From the NCBI GenBank assembly GCA_902805545.1, contig CADCTD010000150.1, positions 61,944 through 125,943 on the forward strand: DNA of 64,000 nt. The letters are read 5' to 3'. The DNA comes from an uncultured Craurococcus sp. GTDB lineage: Bacteria > Pseudomonadota > Alphaproteobacteria > Acetobacterales > Acetobacteraceae. The notes under the pieces are model-generated. The model searched no databases. It was not told the DNA's origin and saw only the letters and a program-made list of their open reading frames with translations. The first letter of the stretch is position 1; each line of letters opens with the position of its first letter. Position numbers and translations under genes: made by a program. Shown piece by piece: positions 8,579-17,172 of this stretch.

Positions 8579-9112
8579 CTATACCTCGGCCGAGAAATCG
8601 CCGGCGGCGGAGCGTTCCTCGGCGGCCACGACATAGCTGGGCTTGGCGCCTCGCAGCACTGTCGCCATCTCGTCGAGGATGGCGACCAGCAGCAGCCCTG
8701 AGCCAAGGGGGACGACGAGCTTCGGAATCCAGAGCGGGATGGGCACGGTACCCTGCGCCACCTCCTCGATCTCCCAGCTGAAGAGCATGTCCTGCGCGGT
8801 CCACCAGGTGACATAGGCCATCAGCGCAGCGGCCAGCGTCAGGGTCAGCACCTCGAAGGCCCGTCGCGGCCCGGGCGCGAGGCGGTTCAACAGCACGCCG
8901 ACGCGGATGATCTCGCCATGCCGGAAGGTGGCGGCCAGGGCGAAGAAGGTGGTGGCGACGCAGAGATAGGCGCTCACGTCGTCGGCGGCCGGGAGCTGCA
9001 TCTGCAGCTCCCGCATCACCACCTGCGCCATCATCACGCAGAAGATTCCGAGCAGGGAGAGGGCGGCGAGGCCGGCGCCCAGGGCGTAGAGCGCATCGAG
9101 CAGGCGGCGCAT
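8579..9112 (-). CDS. dctQ: TRAP transporter small permease DctQ
   Basis: A 177-residue membrane protein with four hydrophobic segments, the expected topology of DctQ. The region 'VVMRELQMQLPAADDVSAYLC' shows the conserved loop with Asp/Glu before the second helix. The start at 9112 is chosen because upstream codons in the same open frame (to 9232) encode a Pro/Arg-rich stretch that does not resemble the family. It lies between dctP, from which it is separated by a hairpin-bearing gap of 195 bp, and dctM. Confidence 0.88.
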   Translation of the reverse strand: MRRLLDALYALGAGLAALSLLGIFCVMMAQVVMRELQMQLPAADDVSAYLCVATTFFALAATFRHGEIIRVGVLLNRLAPGPRRAFEVLTLTLAAALMAYVTWWTAQDMLFSWEIEEVAQGTVPIPLWIPKLVVPLGSGLLLVAILDEMATVLRGAKPSYVVAAEERSAAGDFSAEV

Positions 9113-9264
9113 GCGGATCAGCGGCCCCCGGCGGTGCGGCGGATGGACGGCATTGTGCAAGCCCCCTGATAACGGCCCGCATGGGCCGGACTCCCAGCGC
9201 CTCACCTTCGCTGCCGGGATCGGCCGGTGCAAGGGGCCGCGGCGGGAGCGGAACGGCCCGGGAC

Positions 9265-9297
9265 GGCGGCGCTGCCTGCGATCGAGGCAGCGCCGCC
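9265..9297 (-). promoter_or_regulatory. 13-bp perfect hairpin between dctP and dctQ
   Basis: GGCGGCGCTGCCT (9265-9277) and AGGCAGCGCCGCC (9285-9297) form a perfect 13-bp stem around a 7-nt loop. It begins 11 bp after the dctP stop in the direction of transcription and has no T-run. The likely role is partial termination or protection of the dctP message, giving more receptor than permease, as known from other binding-protein operons. Confidence 0.6.
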
Positions 9298-9307
9298 CGC
9301 CTCCTGG

Positions 9308-10285
9308 CTAGCCGGCGCGCAGGGCGTCGACCAGCTTGCGGCCATCCTCGCCGGCGCGCTGGACCCACTCCTCCGTCATGGTCTCGCCGATCTTCTTCAG
9401 CTCGGCCATGACGGCGGGCGGCACCGTGCCGATGGTGAGGCCCTTCTCGGCGAGCCGGGCCTCGGCGGCCTTCTGCGCCTCCTCCGCCATGGCCCAGCCG
9501 CGGTCTTCGGCCTTCTTCGCCTGCGCCTTCAGCGCGGTCTGCTGGTCGGCGGGCAGGCCCTCGAGCGCGCGACGGGAGATCAGTACGGCATTCTTGGTCA
9601 TGGAGAAGGTCGCCGGGGTGAAGACCTTGGCATAGTCCCAGGCGGAGGTGTCGACGCCGGTCTGGGCGCTCGTCACCATCGCCGTGGCGATGCCCGTGGC
9701 GAAGGCCTGGGCCAGCTCGGCCTGCTGCACCAGCACCGGGTTGGCGCCGACCAGGGCGGCGAAGCGGTTGGTCAGCGGGCTGAAGGTGCGGAAACGGCTG
9801 CCTTTCAGCACGTCGAGGCTGGCGAGCGGCACCTGGGTGTAGAATCCGGCTGCGGGCCAGGCGACGGTATAGAGCAGGGAAAGCCCCTGCCGGCCGAGCC
9901 GCGCCTCGATATAGGGGCGCTGAAGCTCCGCCAGCTTCCGCGCCTCGGCGAAGCCGGAGACGAGGAACGGCACCGCATCGGCGTCGAAGAAGGGATCCTC
10001 GTTGGAGTAGGCGGTGAGCAGGATCTCGCCGATCTGCACCTGCCCGGTCTGCACGCCGCGCTTGATCTGCGGCATCGGCAGGAGGGAGGCGTTGCTGTGC
10101 AGCTGGACCTGCAGCTTGCCACCCGTCGCCTGCTCCAGATCGGTGCAGAACTCGCGGATGTTGCGGGTGTGGAAATTGCCGTCCGGATAGGGGCTGGCGA
10201 GTTGCCACCTGGTCTGGGCCCGGGCGAGGCCCGGAACTGCGAGCAGCGCCGGCGCCGCCAGCGCGGCGCGACGGGTGATGGTCAT
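9308..10285 (-). CDS. dctP: TRAP transporter substrate-binding protein DctP
   Basis: A 325-residue periplasmic receptor with a signal peptide (residues 1-24, 'MTITRRAALAAPALL...ARA'). Typical DctP features follow: 'HTRNIREFCTDLEQATGGKL', then 'YSNEDPFFDADAVPFL', and a C-terminal helical part. The Arg that in the family salt-bridges a carboxylate ligand is expected in the middle of the protein. The start at 10285 is preferred to 10306 because it gives a compact signal peptide. It is the first gene of the operon; the ligand is unknown. Confidence 0.93.
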   Translation of the reverse strand: MTITRRAALAAPALLAVPGLARAQTRWQLASPYPDGNFHTRNIREFCTDLEQATGGKLQVQLHSNASLLPMPQIKRGVQTGQVQIGEILLTAYSNEDPFFDADAVPFLVSGFAEARKLAELQRPYIEARLGRQGLSLLYTVAWPAAGFYTQVPLASLDVLKGSRFRTFSPLTNRFAALVGANPVLVQQAELAQAFATGIATAMVTSAQTGVDTSAWDYAKVFTPATFSMTKNAVLISRRALEGLPADQQTALKAQAKKAEDRGWAMAEEAQKAAEARLAEKGLTIGTVPPAVMAELKKIGETMTEEWVQRAGEDGRKLVDALRAG

Positions 10286-10355
10286 GTGCGGAAGCCCCCG
10301 GTTCATTACTGCGGGCGAGTGAAGCCCGGAACCGGGGCCGGCAACAAGGGGGGGC

Positions 10356-10793
10356 CTACCCGGCCGAGACCACGTAATGCTTCAGCTCCTCCGCCTCCTG
10401 CTCGGCGGCCTCGATGCGGGCCTTCACCAGGTCGCCGATCGAGACCAGGCCGACCAGGCCGCCGCCGGCATCGAGCACGGGCAGGTGGCGCACCCGGCGC
10501 TGGGTCATCAGCGAGAGCGCCTCGGTCACCAGCGTCTCCGGACGGACGGTGACGAGGTCGCGGGTCATGAACTGCGTTGCCTTCAGGCCGGTGGTGCCGG
10601 GGCCATGCGCCGCCATGCCGCCGACGATGTCCCGCTCGCTCAATATGCCGAGAAGCTCGCCGGCCGGGTCACGCACCAGGGCGGCGCCGATGCGGTGCTC
10701 GGCGAGCAGCCGCGCGGCCTCGAGGATCGTCTGGTCGGGCGCGAGCGAGACGACGCGGTTGCCCTTGGTCTTCAGGATCGAGGCGATGACCAT
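10356..10793 (-). CDS. CBS-domain pair protein
   Basis: A 145-residue protein made almost entirely of two CBS domains (about 8-62 and 75-130), with 'VSLAPDQTILEAARLLAEH' opening the first and 'VTVRPETLVTEALSLMTQ' the second. Stand-alone CBS pairs bind adenine nucleotides and act as regulators. AAGGGAG just upstream supports the start at 10793 over an ATG-like start at 10859. It lies upstream of dctP on the same strand with a 70-bp gap, so co-transcription is possible but a functional link is not evident. Confidence 0.85.
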   Translation of the reverse strand: MVIASILKTKGNRVVSLAPDQTILEAARLLAEHRIGAALVRDPAGELLGILSERDIVGGMAAHGPGTTGLKATQFMTRDLVTVRPETLVTEALSLMTQRRVRHLPVLDAGGGLVGLVSIGDLVKARIEAAEQEAEELKHYVVSAG

Positions 10794-10883
10794 CGTTATC
10801 TCCCTTGGGCTGTCTTCCCGTTGGGGAGCAGGCTGCGCCGCCGCACGCGCCGGTTGCAAGCAAAAGCGGTGCTGCGCCGCCGC

Positions 10884-12674
10884 TCATTCCGCCGCCTTCA
10901 CGGCTTCCGGCGCCGCGAGCGGCGCGCTGGCGGTGAGCTGGGTCTTCACCAGCTCGGCGAAGCGGCCGTCCTCCCGGACCAGCGCGTCGAAGCTGCCGCG
11001 CTCGGCGATGCGGCCGCCCTCGAAGACAAGGATCTCGTCGGCATCGCGCACCGTCGAGAGCCGATGGGCGATGATGAAGGTGGTGCGGCCGGCCATCAGC
11101 GCCGCGAGCGCCTTCTGCACCCGTGCTTCGGTGGCGGCGTCGAGCGCACTCGTTGCCTCGTCGAGGATCAGCACCGGCGGGTCCTTCAGCAGGGCGCGGG
11201 CGATGGCGAGGCGCTGGCGCTGGCCGCCGGAGAGGCTGGCGCCGCGCTCGCCGACGAGGGTGTCGTAGCCCTTCGGCTGGCGAATGATGAAGTCATGCGC
11301 CTCCGCCATGCGGCAGGCGCGCTCCAGCTCCTCCTGCGTCGCCTCGGGGCGGCCGACCAGCAGGTTGTCCTTGATCGTCCGGTTGAAGAGCATGCTCTCC
11401 TGGAAGACGACGCCGACATTGCGCCGGAGGCTGTCGAGGCTGATGTCGCGCAGGTCGTGCCCGTCGAGGGTGATGCGGCCGGCGACCGGGTCCCACATGC
11501 GCTGGAGCAGGGCCATCGCCGTCGACTTGCCGGCGCCGGTCTGGCCGACGAGGGCGAGGGTGCGGCCCGGATCGGCGCGGAACTCGACATCGGAGAGGAT
11601 GCGCGGGCCGCCGGGATAGGCGAAGGCGACGTTCTCGAAGACGACCTGGCCGGAGGCGCGGCCGAGCGACACGGCCCCCGCGCGCTCCGGCACGCTGGTG
11701 CGGGCATCCAGCACCTCGAAGAACTCGGCGATGCCCGGCGCCTGGAAGACCAGCCGCGAGACGAAGGCGACGGCGCCCTCGAGCTTGCTGATCAGCAGCG
11801 TGGCGAAGCCCATGAAGCTGACGATCTCGCCGACCGTCGCCTTGCCGTCGAGATGCAGCACGGTGCCGAGGATGAAGAGGGCAATGACCGTCAGCGTGCT
11901 CGCCGCGCGCGTCAGCACGGAGACGACGGCCCACCAGTTCAGCACCGGGAACTGGTGATCCATCACCTGCCGGATGATGTCGCCGAACATCCGCGCCTCG
12001 CTCGCCATGCGGGTGAAGGATTGCACGACGATGACGTTGGAGAGCGCATCCTGGGCGGTGCCAGCGAGGCGGGACTGGTACATCTCCACCTTGCCCTGCG
12101 CCGTCTCGGTCTGGCGGATGACGAAGGCGGTGATGACGGCGAAGACGACGACCAGGCCAAGAAGCAGCAGGCCGAGGCGCCAGTTCATCGCCAGCGTCAG
12201 CGGCAGCAGCACCAGCGCTGCGACGAAGGTCGACATGTGGTCGCGGAAGAAGGCGAGCCAGATGCTGAAAAGGTTGTCGGCGCCGACCAGCATCACCTTC
12301 ATCAGCCGCCCCGACTGGATGTCGCCGTGGAAGGACAGCGGCAGGGCGAGCACATGCTCGTAATAGCTGTGCATGGAGAGCAGCCGGTTGCGGTGCGCCA
12401 TGCGGTCCGCCAGGAGCGAGACGGCGACCGTCGCGCCGATGCCGGAGAGGCCGACCGCGCACCAGAGCGCGAGCAGGGCGAAGGCCTGCTCCCAGACCTG
12501 CTCCCGCGTATTGGTCGCGGCGTGCGAGAGCACGTCCACCACACGGCCGAACAGCACCGGCTCGAGGAAGAGCAGCCCGGCGAGCGCCACATTGGCGATC
12601 GAGAGGCCGACCGCCACCCAGCGATCCTTCGACAACAGCCTCAGGACCCGCCCGTAGAGCCTGACAAAATTCAT
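10884..12674 (-). CDS. NdvA/ChvA-like ABC exporter (cyclic beta-glucan type)
   Basis: A 596-residue ABC half-exporter with the membrane domain first (six helices, about residues 15-315) and the ATPase at about 345-570. Walker A is GQTGAGKST, the signature LSGGQRQRL, Walker B 'VLILDEATSAL'. The N-terminus 'VLFGRVVDVLS', the block 'QFPVLNWWAVVSVLTR' and the length resemble NdvA/ChvA, which export cyclic beta-1,2-glucan to the periplasm. No glucan synthase (ndvB) is in the window, so the substrate is uncertain. The start is ATG 12674, the first Met before the family N-terminus; the frame is open far upstream without coding character. Confidence 0.8.
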   Translation of the reverse strand: MNFVRLYGRVLRLLSKDRWVAVGLSIANVALAGLLFLEPVLFGRVVDVLSHAATNTREQVWEQAFALLALWCAVGLSGIGATVAVSLLADRMAHRNRLLSMHSYYEHVLALPLSFHGDIQSGRLMKVMLVGADNLFSIWLAFFRDHMSTFVAALVLLPLTLAMNWRLGLLLLGLVVVFAVITAFVIRQTETAQGKVEMYQSRLAGTAQDALSNVIVVQSFTRMASEARMFGDIIRQVMDHQFPVLNWWAVVSVLTRAASTLTVIALFILGTVLHLDGKATVGEIVSFMGFATLLISKLEGAVAFVSRLVFQAPGIAEFFEVLDARTSVPERAGAVSLGRASGQVVFENVAFAYPGGPRILSDVEFRADPGRTLALVGQTGAGKSTAMALLQRMWDPVAGRITLDGHDLRDISLDSLRRNVGVVFQESMLFNRTIKDNLLVGRPEATQEELERACRMAEAHDFIIRQPKGYDTLVGERGASLSGGQRQRLAIARALLKDPPVLILDEATSALDAATEARVQKALAALMAGRTTFIIAHRLSTVRDADEILVFEGGRIAERGSFDALVREDGRFAELVKTQLTASAPLAAPEAVKAAE

Positions 12675-12701
12675 CCCGGCGCCCCTGTGAGTGGTCCCCT
12701 T

Positions 12702-12780
12702 GCCCGGCGGCGCCGGGCGCTTGCCATGCCCTAATGGGCAAGCCCTGCCAATCGGCAAGGCTGCCGGTCCGGCAATACCG
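12702..12780. promoter_or_regulatory. Cluster of palindromes in the ndvA-like/Bug divergent spacer
   Basis: Several inverted repeats follow one another: GCCCGGCG-G-CGCCGGGC (12702-12718, perfect), CTTGCC...GGCAAG (12720-12742), GCCCTGCC-AATC-GGCAAGGC (12743-12762, one mismatch) and CCGGT...ACCGG (12764-12781). The first lies 28 bp before the exporter start and would be in its leader RNA. They may be operator sites for one or both of the divergent genes; no regulator family can be named. Confidence 0.4.
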
Positions 12781-12905
12781 GAATGGGATCGGCGGAAGGG
12801 GGCGGGAGTTCCCTGCGTTTTGCGGAACGATCCCCGTCCGGGAGGGTTGACGACGCCCGGGGCACGCCGCCACCTATGGCACAGAAGAACCGGGAGAGAC
12901 TTCCA

Positions 12906-13913
12906 ATGATCGTGACCCGCCGCGCGACGCTCGCCGCCGGGGCCGGCCTGCTCGCCGCCCCTGCCCTCGCCCCTCGCCTGTCCAGGGCCCAGGAGGCCTG
13001 GCCGGCGCGCACGGTGCGGCTGGTGGTGCCCTTCACCCCGGCCGGCACCACCGACATCGCGGCGCGGATCCTGGCCGAGCGGCTGACCCAGCGCCTCGGC
13101 CAGAACGTGATCGTCGAGAACCGGCCCGGGGCAGGCGGCAATATCGGCTCCGACGCCGTGGTGAAGGCGGACCCGGACGGCTACACGCTGCTGATGTGCA
13201 CCGTGAGCTCGGGGGCGATCAACTACAGCCTCTACGGGGCGAAGATGCCCTACAAGCCGGAGGAGCTGGCTGCCGCCGGCCTGATGCTGCAGGTGCCGAA
13301 CGCCATCTTCGTCACCAACGGCCTGCCGGTGAAGACGCTGAAGGAGCTGGTGGACTACGTGAAGGCGCGGCCGGGGCAGCTCAACAACGGCAGCTCGGGC
13401 ATCGGCACCTCGCTGCACCTGACCGGGGAGCTGCTGAAGTCGGTCGCGGGCATCCAGATGCAGCACATCCCCTTCCGCGGGGCGGGGCCGATGCTCCAGG
13501 AGGTGATCGCCGGGCGGATCGAGGTGGCGGTGGACAACCTGCCCTCGGTCATCGGCCATCTGCGCGAGGGGCGGCTGCGGCCGCTGGCGGTGACGACGAA
13601 GCAGCGCAGCCCGGCGCTGCCGGACGTGCCGACCACGGCGGAGGCCGGCTTCCCCGATGTGGAGGCGACGGCCTGGTTCGGCGTGCAGGCCCCGGCGCGG
13701 ACGCCGCGGCCCATCGTCGAACGGCTCGGCGCCGAGATCGACGCGGTGGTGAAGGAGCCGGAGACGCGGGCCAAGGTCGCCGATCTCGGTGGCATGGCGC
13801 CGGGGTTGACGGCGGATGGCGGCACCTCGCCCGCGGAATTCGAGCGCTTCATCCGGGCCGAGATCGCCAAATGGACCGAGGTGGTCCGGAAGTCCGGGGC
13901 AACGGCCGAGTAG
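12906..13913 (+). CDS. Bug-family substrate-binding protein (orphan)
   Basis: A 335-residue periplasmic receptor with a long signal peptide (about residues 1-28), then 'TVRLVVPFTPAGTTDIAAR' and 'VENRPGAGGNIGSDAV', the two hallmark Bug motifs. No TctA or TctB lies beside it, so it would have to use a permease encoded elsewhere, possibly the one at 1597-3733. GGGAGAG upstream supports the start at 12906. It is convergent with the racemase-like gene (6 bp between stop codons). Confidence 0.92.
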   Translation: MIVTRRATLAAGAGLLAAPALAPRLSRAQEAWPARTVRLVVPFTPAGTTDIAARILAERLTQRLGQNVIVENRPGAGGNIGSDAVVKADPDGYTLLMCTVSSGAINYSLYGAKMPYKPEELAAAGLMLQVPNAIFVTNGLPVKTLKELVDYVKARPGQLNNGSSGIGTSLHLTGELLKSVAGIQMQHIPFRGAGPMLQEVIAGRIEVAVDNLPSVIGHLREGRLRPLAVTTKQRSPALPDVPTTAEAGFPDVEATAWFGVQAPARTPRPIVERLGAEIDAVVKEPETRAKVADLGGMAPGLTADGGTSPAEFERFIRAEIAKWTEVVRKSGATAE

Positions 13914-13919
13914 CGCGCC

Positions 13920-14654
13920 TCAGCCGGCGCGGAACAGGGCGGCGAGGGCCGGGTCGACGCCGGATACCTCCCGCCCGCGCGGCGCGGCGAAGCTGCCGAG
14001 GCCCGGCTTCGGCAGCCTGAGGGCGACCAGCATCTCCAGCAGCCGCACGCCGCAGGCGATGCCGTCCAGCAGTGGCACCGGCGAGCCGGGCTGCAGCCGG
14101 GGCGCCATCCCGGCCAGCGCGGCGCCGCCGAGCACGACCGAATCGGCGCCCTGGGCGGCAAGGCCGGCAATCGCGGCCTGCAGCTTGCGCCCGACCCCCT
14201 CCGGGTCCCGGACCGCGTCCTGGGGTGTCGCATCGATGCCGGTGAGGCCGGCAAGGCGGCCGCCCAGCCCGTGCTGGGCGATCCGCTCGCGGTAGGTTTC
14301 CGTGCCGCCGAAGGTGGCGAGACCGAAGCGGCCGCCGGTGAGGCAGGCGGTGAGGCAGGCGGCCTCCGTCATCCCGACCACCGGGCAGGGCAGGATCTGG
14401 CGCGCGGCCTCCAGCGCGGTGTCGTGGCTGACGGCAAGCAGCACGGCATCGACCATGCCGGCATGGGTGGCGAGCAGCTCCAGCAGCGCATGCCCGGCGA
14501 CGATGTTCTCGGCGCGGGAGGAGATCACCGCCGGGCCGAAGCGCGGCGTCGCCGGGATGATCTCGGTCCCCAGGCTGGCGGCGGCGCGGGCGGAGGCGGC
14601 GCAGAGCTCCGTGATGGCCCCGGTGGTATTGGCGTTGGCGACCAGGATGCGCAT
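13920..14654 (-). CDS. Asp/Glu/hydantoin racemase-family protein lacking both catalytic cysteines
   Basis: A 244-residue protein of the aspartate/glutamate/hydantoin racemase superfamily: 'MRILVANANTTGAITE' at the start, 'CPVVGMTEAA' in the middle and 'VPLLDGIACGVRLLEML' near the end. Racemases of this fold use two cysteines. Here the first position reads Val75 (AVSHD, usually ACFGD) and the second Gly177 (VLGGA, usually VLGCA). The other Cys residues are not at these sites. Racemase activity is therefore unlikely; a ligand-binding or different catalytic role is possible. Its start is 3 bp after the stop of the TauD-like gene, so the two are coupled. Confidence 0.8.
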   Translation of the reverse strand: MRILVANANTTGAITELCAASARAAASLGTEIIPATPRFGPAVISSRAENIVAGHALLELLATHAGMVDAVLLAVSHDTALEAARQILPCPVVGMTEAACLTACLTGGRFGLATFGGTETYRERIAQHGLGGRLAGLTGIDATPQDAVRDPEGVGRKLQAAIAGLAAQGADSVVLGGAALAGMAPRLQPGSPVPLLDGIACGVRLLEMLVALRLPKPGLGSFAAPRGREVSGVDPALAALFRAG

Positions 14655-14657
14655 CGC

Positions 14658-15455
14658 TCAGCCTCCGACCATGGGCGAGATGCGGGCGCGGAAGGGCTCC
14701 GGCAGGGAGCGGGGGCCGGGGCGCTCGATCCAGAGCCGGCGAAGCTCCGGCGCCGGGGCCGCGATCCGCGTCCAGACCAGGCGTGGGTTCAGCAACAGCA
14801 GGTCCCCGGCATGGAGCGGCAGGGCGAGGGCCTGGCCGGGCGCCGCCGCGGCGGCCTCAAGCGCGGCGAGCGCGGCGTGCTGGGCGGGGTCGAGCCGGGC
14901 TTCCGTCATCGCATCGCGGTCGTGGTGGCTGAGGAAGGCGCCCTCGGTGGTCGAGAAGACCGGGAGGGCGGCCTCGCCATAGGGAAGGTCACGGTGCAGC
15001 ACGGCGAGCGCCGCGCGATCCGCCTTCAGCAGCGCATTGTGCAGGGCAGCGGCCGAGACAAGGCCGAGCGCGCCCTCCGGCAGGCTGCCGAGGCAGAGCA
15101 ACAGGGCGGCATCGGCCGGGTCGGCCCGGAAATGGGGGCTGGCGGCCTGCGTCCCGGTGCCTTGCGGAAAGGGCCGGCCGAGCAGGCGGGCAAGGGCGAG
15201 CAGCGCCTCCTCGGGCGCCGGGAGGAGGTCGAGCTTCAGGCCGCGCAGCAGGCAGAAGCCGCGGCCGTCATCCAGCTTCTCGGCAACCTGGCGCAGCAGG
15301 GCGGAGAGCTGGGGCCGCTGCGCCGCATCGGGCTCGGCCAGCTCGGCCGCGGCCTCGGCCCCCGCGGGAATCATCCAGTCGGCGGGGCTGAGGGCGGAGC
15401 CGGCCCAGGCGGCGGGGCCGGCCTGGGGGATGAGGCGGGGGGGCGGCTGGGTCAT
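14658..15455 (-). CDS. TauD/TfdA-family-like protein with degenerate iron site
   Basis: A 265-residue protein that follows the TauD/TfdA dioxygenase pattern: 'WAGSALSPADWMIPAGAEAA' near the start, 'GRGFCLLRGLKL' at 64-75, a 'LLLCLGSLPEGA' strand at 118-129, and 'PGQALALPLHAGDLLLLN' at 206-223. The Fe(II)-binding FHTD motif reads FRAD (109-112) and the distal His position is Trp (VWTR, 227-230), so two of the three usual iron ligands are gone. It is probably not a 2-oxoglutarate oxygenase in the ordinary sense. It is the first gene of a pair with the racemase-like protein. Confidence 0.75.
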   Translation of the reverse strand: MTQPPPRLIPQAGPAAWAGSALSPADWMIPAGAEAAAELAEPDAAQRPQLSALLRQVAEKLDDGRGFCLLRGLKLDLLPAPEEALLALARLLGRPFPQGTGTQAASPHFRADPADAALLLCLGSLPEGALGLVSAAALHNALLKADRAALAVLHRDLPYGEAALPVFSTTEGAFLSHHDRDAMTEARLDPAQHAALAALEAAAAAPGQALALPLHAGDLLLLNPRLVWTRIAAPAPELRRLWIERPGPRSLPEPFRARISPMVGG

Positions 15456-15574
15456 GCGCGGAGCCTAGCAGCCGGGCGGCGCGGGCGGCAGGGAGGGCGC
15501 GGCCGCGCAAGGACCCCATTGCCGGACGGCCGTCGCGGATACAGGCTTCCCTTCTCTCACACCGGAGAAGCCGC

Positions 15575-16708
15575 ATGGACCAGCCCGTCCTCGACCTGCC
15601 CTTCGATGCCGAGGCGATGCTGCCCGGCCTCCGCGCCTGGGTGGAATGCGAGAGCCCGACCTTCGACGCCGCCGCAGTCGCCCGGATGATGGAGCTCGCG
15701 GCACGCGACCTCGCGCTGATGGGCGCGCGGATCGAGACCATCCCGGGGCGGATGGGCTACGGGCCCTGCGTCCGAGCGAGCTTCCCGCACCCGAAGCCGG
15801 ACCTCCCCGGGGTGCTGGTGATGGGGCATCTCGATACCGTCCACCCGGTCGGCACGCTGGAGCCGCTGCCCTGGCGGGTCGAGGGCAACCGGGTCTACGG
15901 GCCCGGGGTCTACGACATGAAGGGCGGGAACTGGATCGCCCTCGAGGCCATCCGCCAGCTCATCCGTGCGGGCATCGCGACCAGCCGGCCGGTGACGGTG
16001 CTGCTGACCAGCGACGAGGAGATCGGCTCGCCCTCGACGCGCGACCTGATCGAGGCGGAGGCGGCGCGCCATGCCGTTGTGCTGGTGCCGGAGCCGGCGC
16101 GGCCGGATGGCGGGGTGGTGACGGGGCGCTACGCCATCGCCCGCTTCAACCTGCGCGCCACCGGGCGGCCGAGCCATGCCGGCGCGCGGCTGGCCGACGG
16201 GCGCAGCGCCATCCGCGAGATGTGCCGCCAGGTGGTGGCGATCGAGGCGCTGACGAATGACGACGTCACCTATTCGGTCGGCGTGATCCATGGCGGGCAG
16301 TGGGTGAACTGCGTCGCCACGCATTGCGATGCGGAGAGCCTCTCCATGGCCAAGCGCCAGGAGGACCTCGACCGTGCCGTCGAGACCATGCTGGCGCTGC
16401 GGCCGACGGGCAACGACGTGCAGCTCGAGGTGCGGCGCGGCGTGACCCGGCCGGTCTGGGAGCCGGATGCGCGGGGGATGGAGCTCTTCGGCACGGCGCG
16501 GCGGATCGCGCGGGGCATCGGCTTCGACATCAGCTCGCAGAGCGCGGGCGGCGGGTCGGACGGCAATTTCACCGGGGCGATGGGCATCCCGACGCTGGAT
16601 GGGCTCGGCGTGCAGGGCGCGGGCGGGCATACGCTGGAGGAGCACCTGCTGCTCGACAGCCTGGTGCCGCGGGCGCGGCTGCTGGCCGGGCTGCTGCAGG
16701 TGGTGTGA
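15575..16708 (+). CDS. M20-family metallopeptidase (glutamate carboxypeptidase/ArgE-like)
   Basis: A 377-residue zinc peptidase. Expected metal ligands and catalytic acids are visible: His85 in GHLDTVHP, Asp114 in 'GVYDMKGG', Glu148-Glu149 in SDEEIGS, Glu173 in 'VPEPA', and His in 'GGHTLEEH' near the end. The lid domain sits in the middle. Closest in style to glutamate carboxypeptidase (CPG2) and related deacylases that release an amino acid from an N-acyl or peptide bond. CCGGAGAAG precedes the ATG. Substrate not predictable. Confidence 0.9.
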   Translation: MDQPVLDLPFDAEAMLPGLRAWVECESPTFDAAAVARMMELAARDLALMGARIETIPGRMGYGPCVRASFPHPKPDLPGVLVMGHLDTVHPVGTLEPLPWRVEGNRVYGPGVYDMKGGNWIALEAIRQLIRAGIATSRPVTVLLTSDEEIGSPSTRDLIEAEAARHAVVLVPEPARPDGGVVTGRYAIARFNLRATGRPSHAGARLADGRSAIREMCRQVVAIEALTNDDVTYSVGVIHGGQWVNCVATHCDAESLSMAKRQEDLDRAVETMLALRPTGNDVQLEVRRGVTRPVWEPDARGMELFGTARRIARGIGFDISSQSAGGGSDGNFTGAMGIPTLDGLGVQGAGGHTLEEHLLLDSLVPRARLLAGLLQVV

Positions 16709-16712
16709 CGGC

Positions 16713-17108
16713 TCAGGCGGCCAGCGCCGCCTCCAGCGGCGCCGGGTCGAAGCCGAAGTCCCGGTAGCCCTGGCGCAGCCGCGCCACATATTCGGCCGAG
16801 GGCGGGCCGGGGCGGAAGGCGAGCTCGTGATAGATCCAGGCCTCGCCGCCATCCGGCAAGGCGAGGCGGGCGCGCTCATAGGTGTGCGGGCCCTCGTAGC
16901 GATCGAGGCTCGCCATGTGCTCCTCCGTCACCTGCCATAGGCCGATGGGGCAGGAGGCGGCCGGGTCGGGCTCGATCAGGGCGAACCTCCGCAGCACCAG
17001 CCGCCAGCCGGGCAGCAGCAGGCCGCGAAGGACGGTCGCACCGGGGCAGCGGGCCTGCATCTGCGCATGGGAGAGGTTGCTGCCATAGGCGGCATAGAGT
17101 TCGGGCAT
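16713..17108 (-). CDS. Gamma-glutamylcyclotransferase-like (AIG2/GGCT fold) protein
   Basis: A 131-residue protein with the GGCT phosphate-loop-like motif YGSNLS (8-13) close to the N-terminus and 'SLDRYEGPHTYER' (67-79), which contains the candidate catalytic Glu. Members release 5-oxoproline from gamma-glutamyl amines or serve other cyclotransferase roles. The start at 17108 places the motif where the family has it; longer open sequence upstream is not family-like. It converges with the M20 peptidase gene (4 bp between stops). Confidence 0.82.
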   Translation of the reverse strand: MPELYAAYGSNLSHAQMQARCPGATVLRGLLLPGWRLVLRRFALIEPDPAASCPIGLWQVTEEHMASLDRYEGPHTYERARLALPDGGEAWIYHELAFRPGPPSAEYVARLRQGYRDFGFDPAPLEAALAA

Positions 17109-17172
17109 GGGCGAAGCATCCCCGGCGCGGGCGGCATGGCGCAAGCCCGGGCGGCCGGGATAGAAGCGCCGC

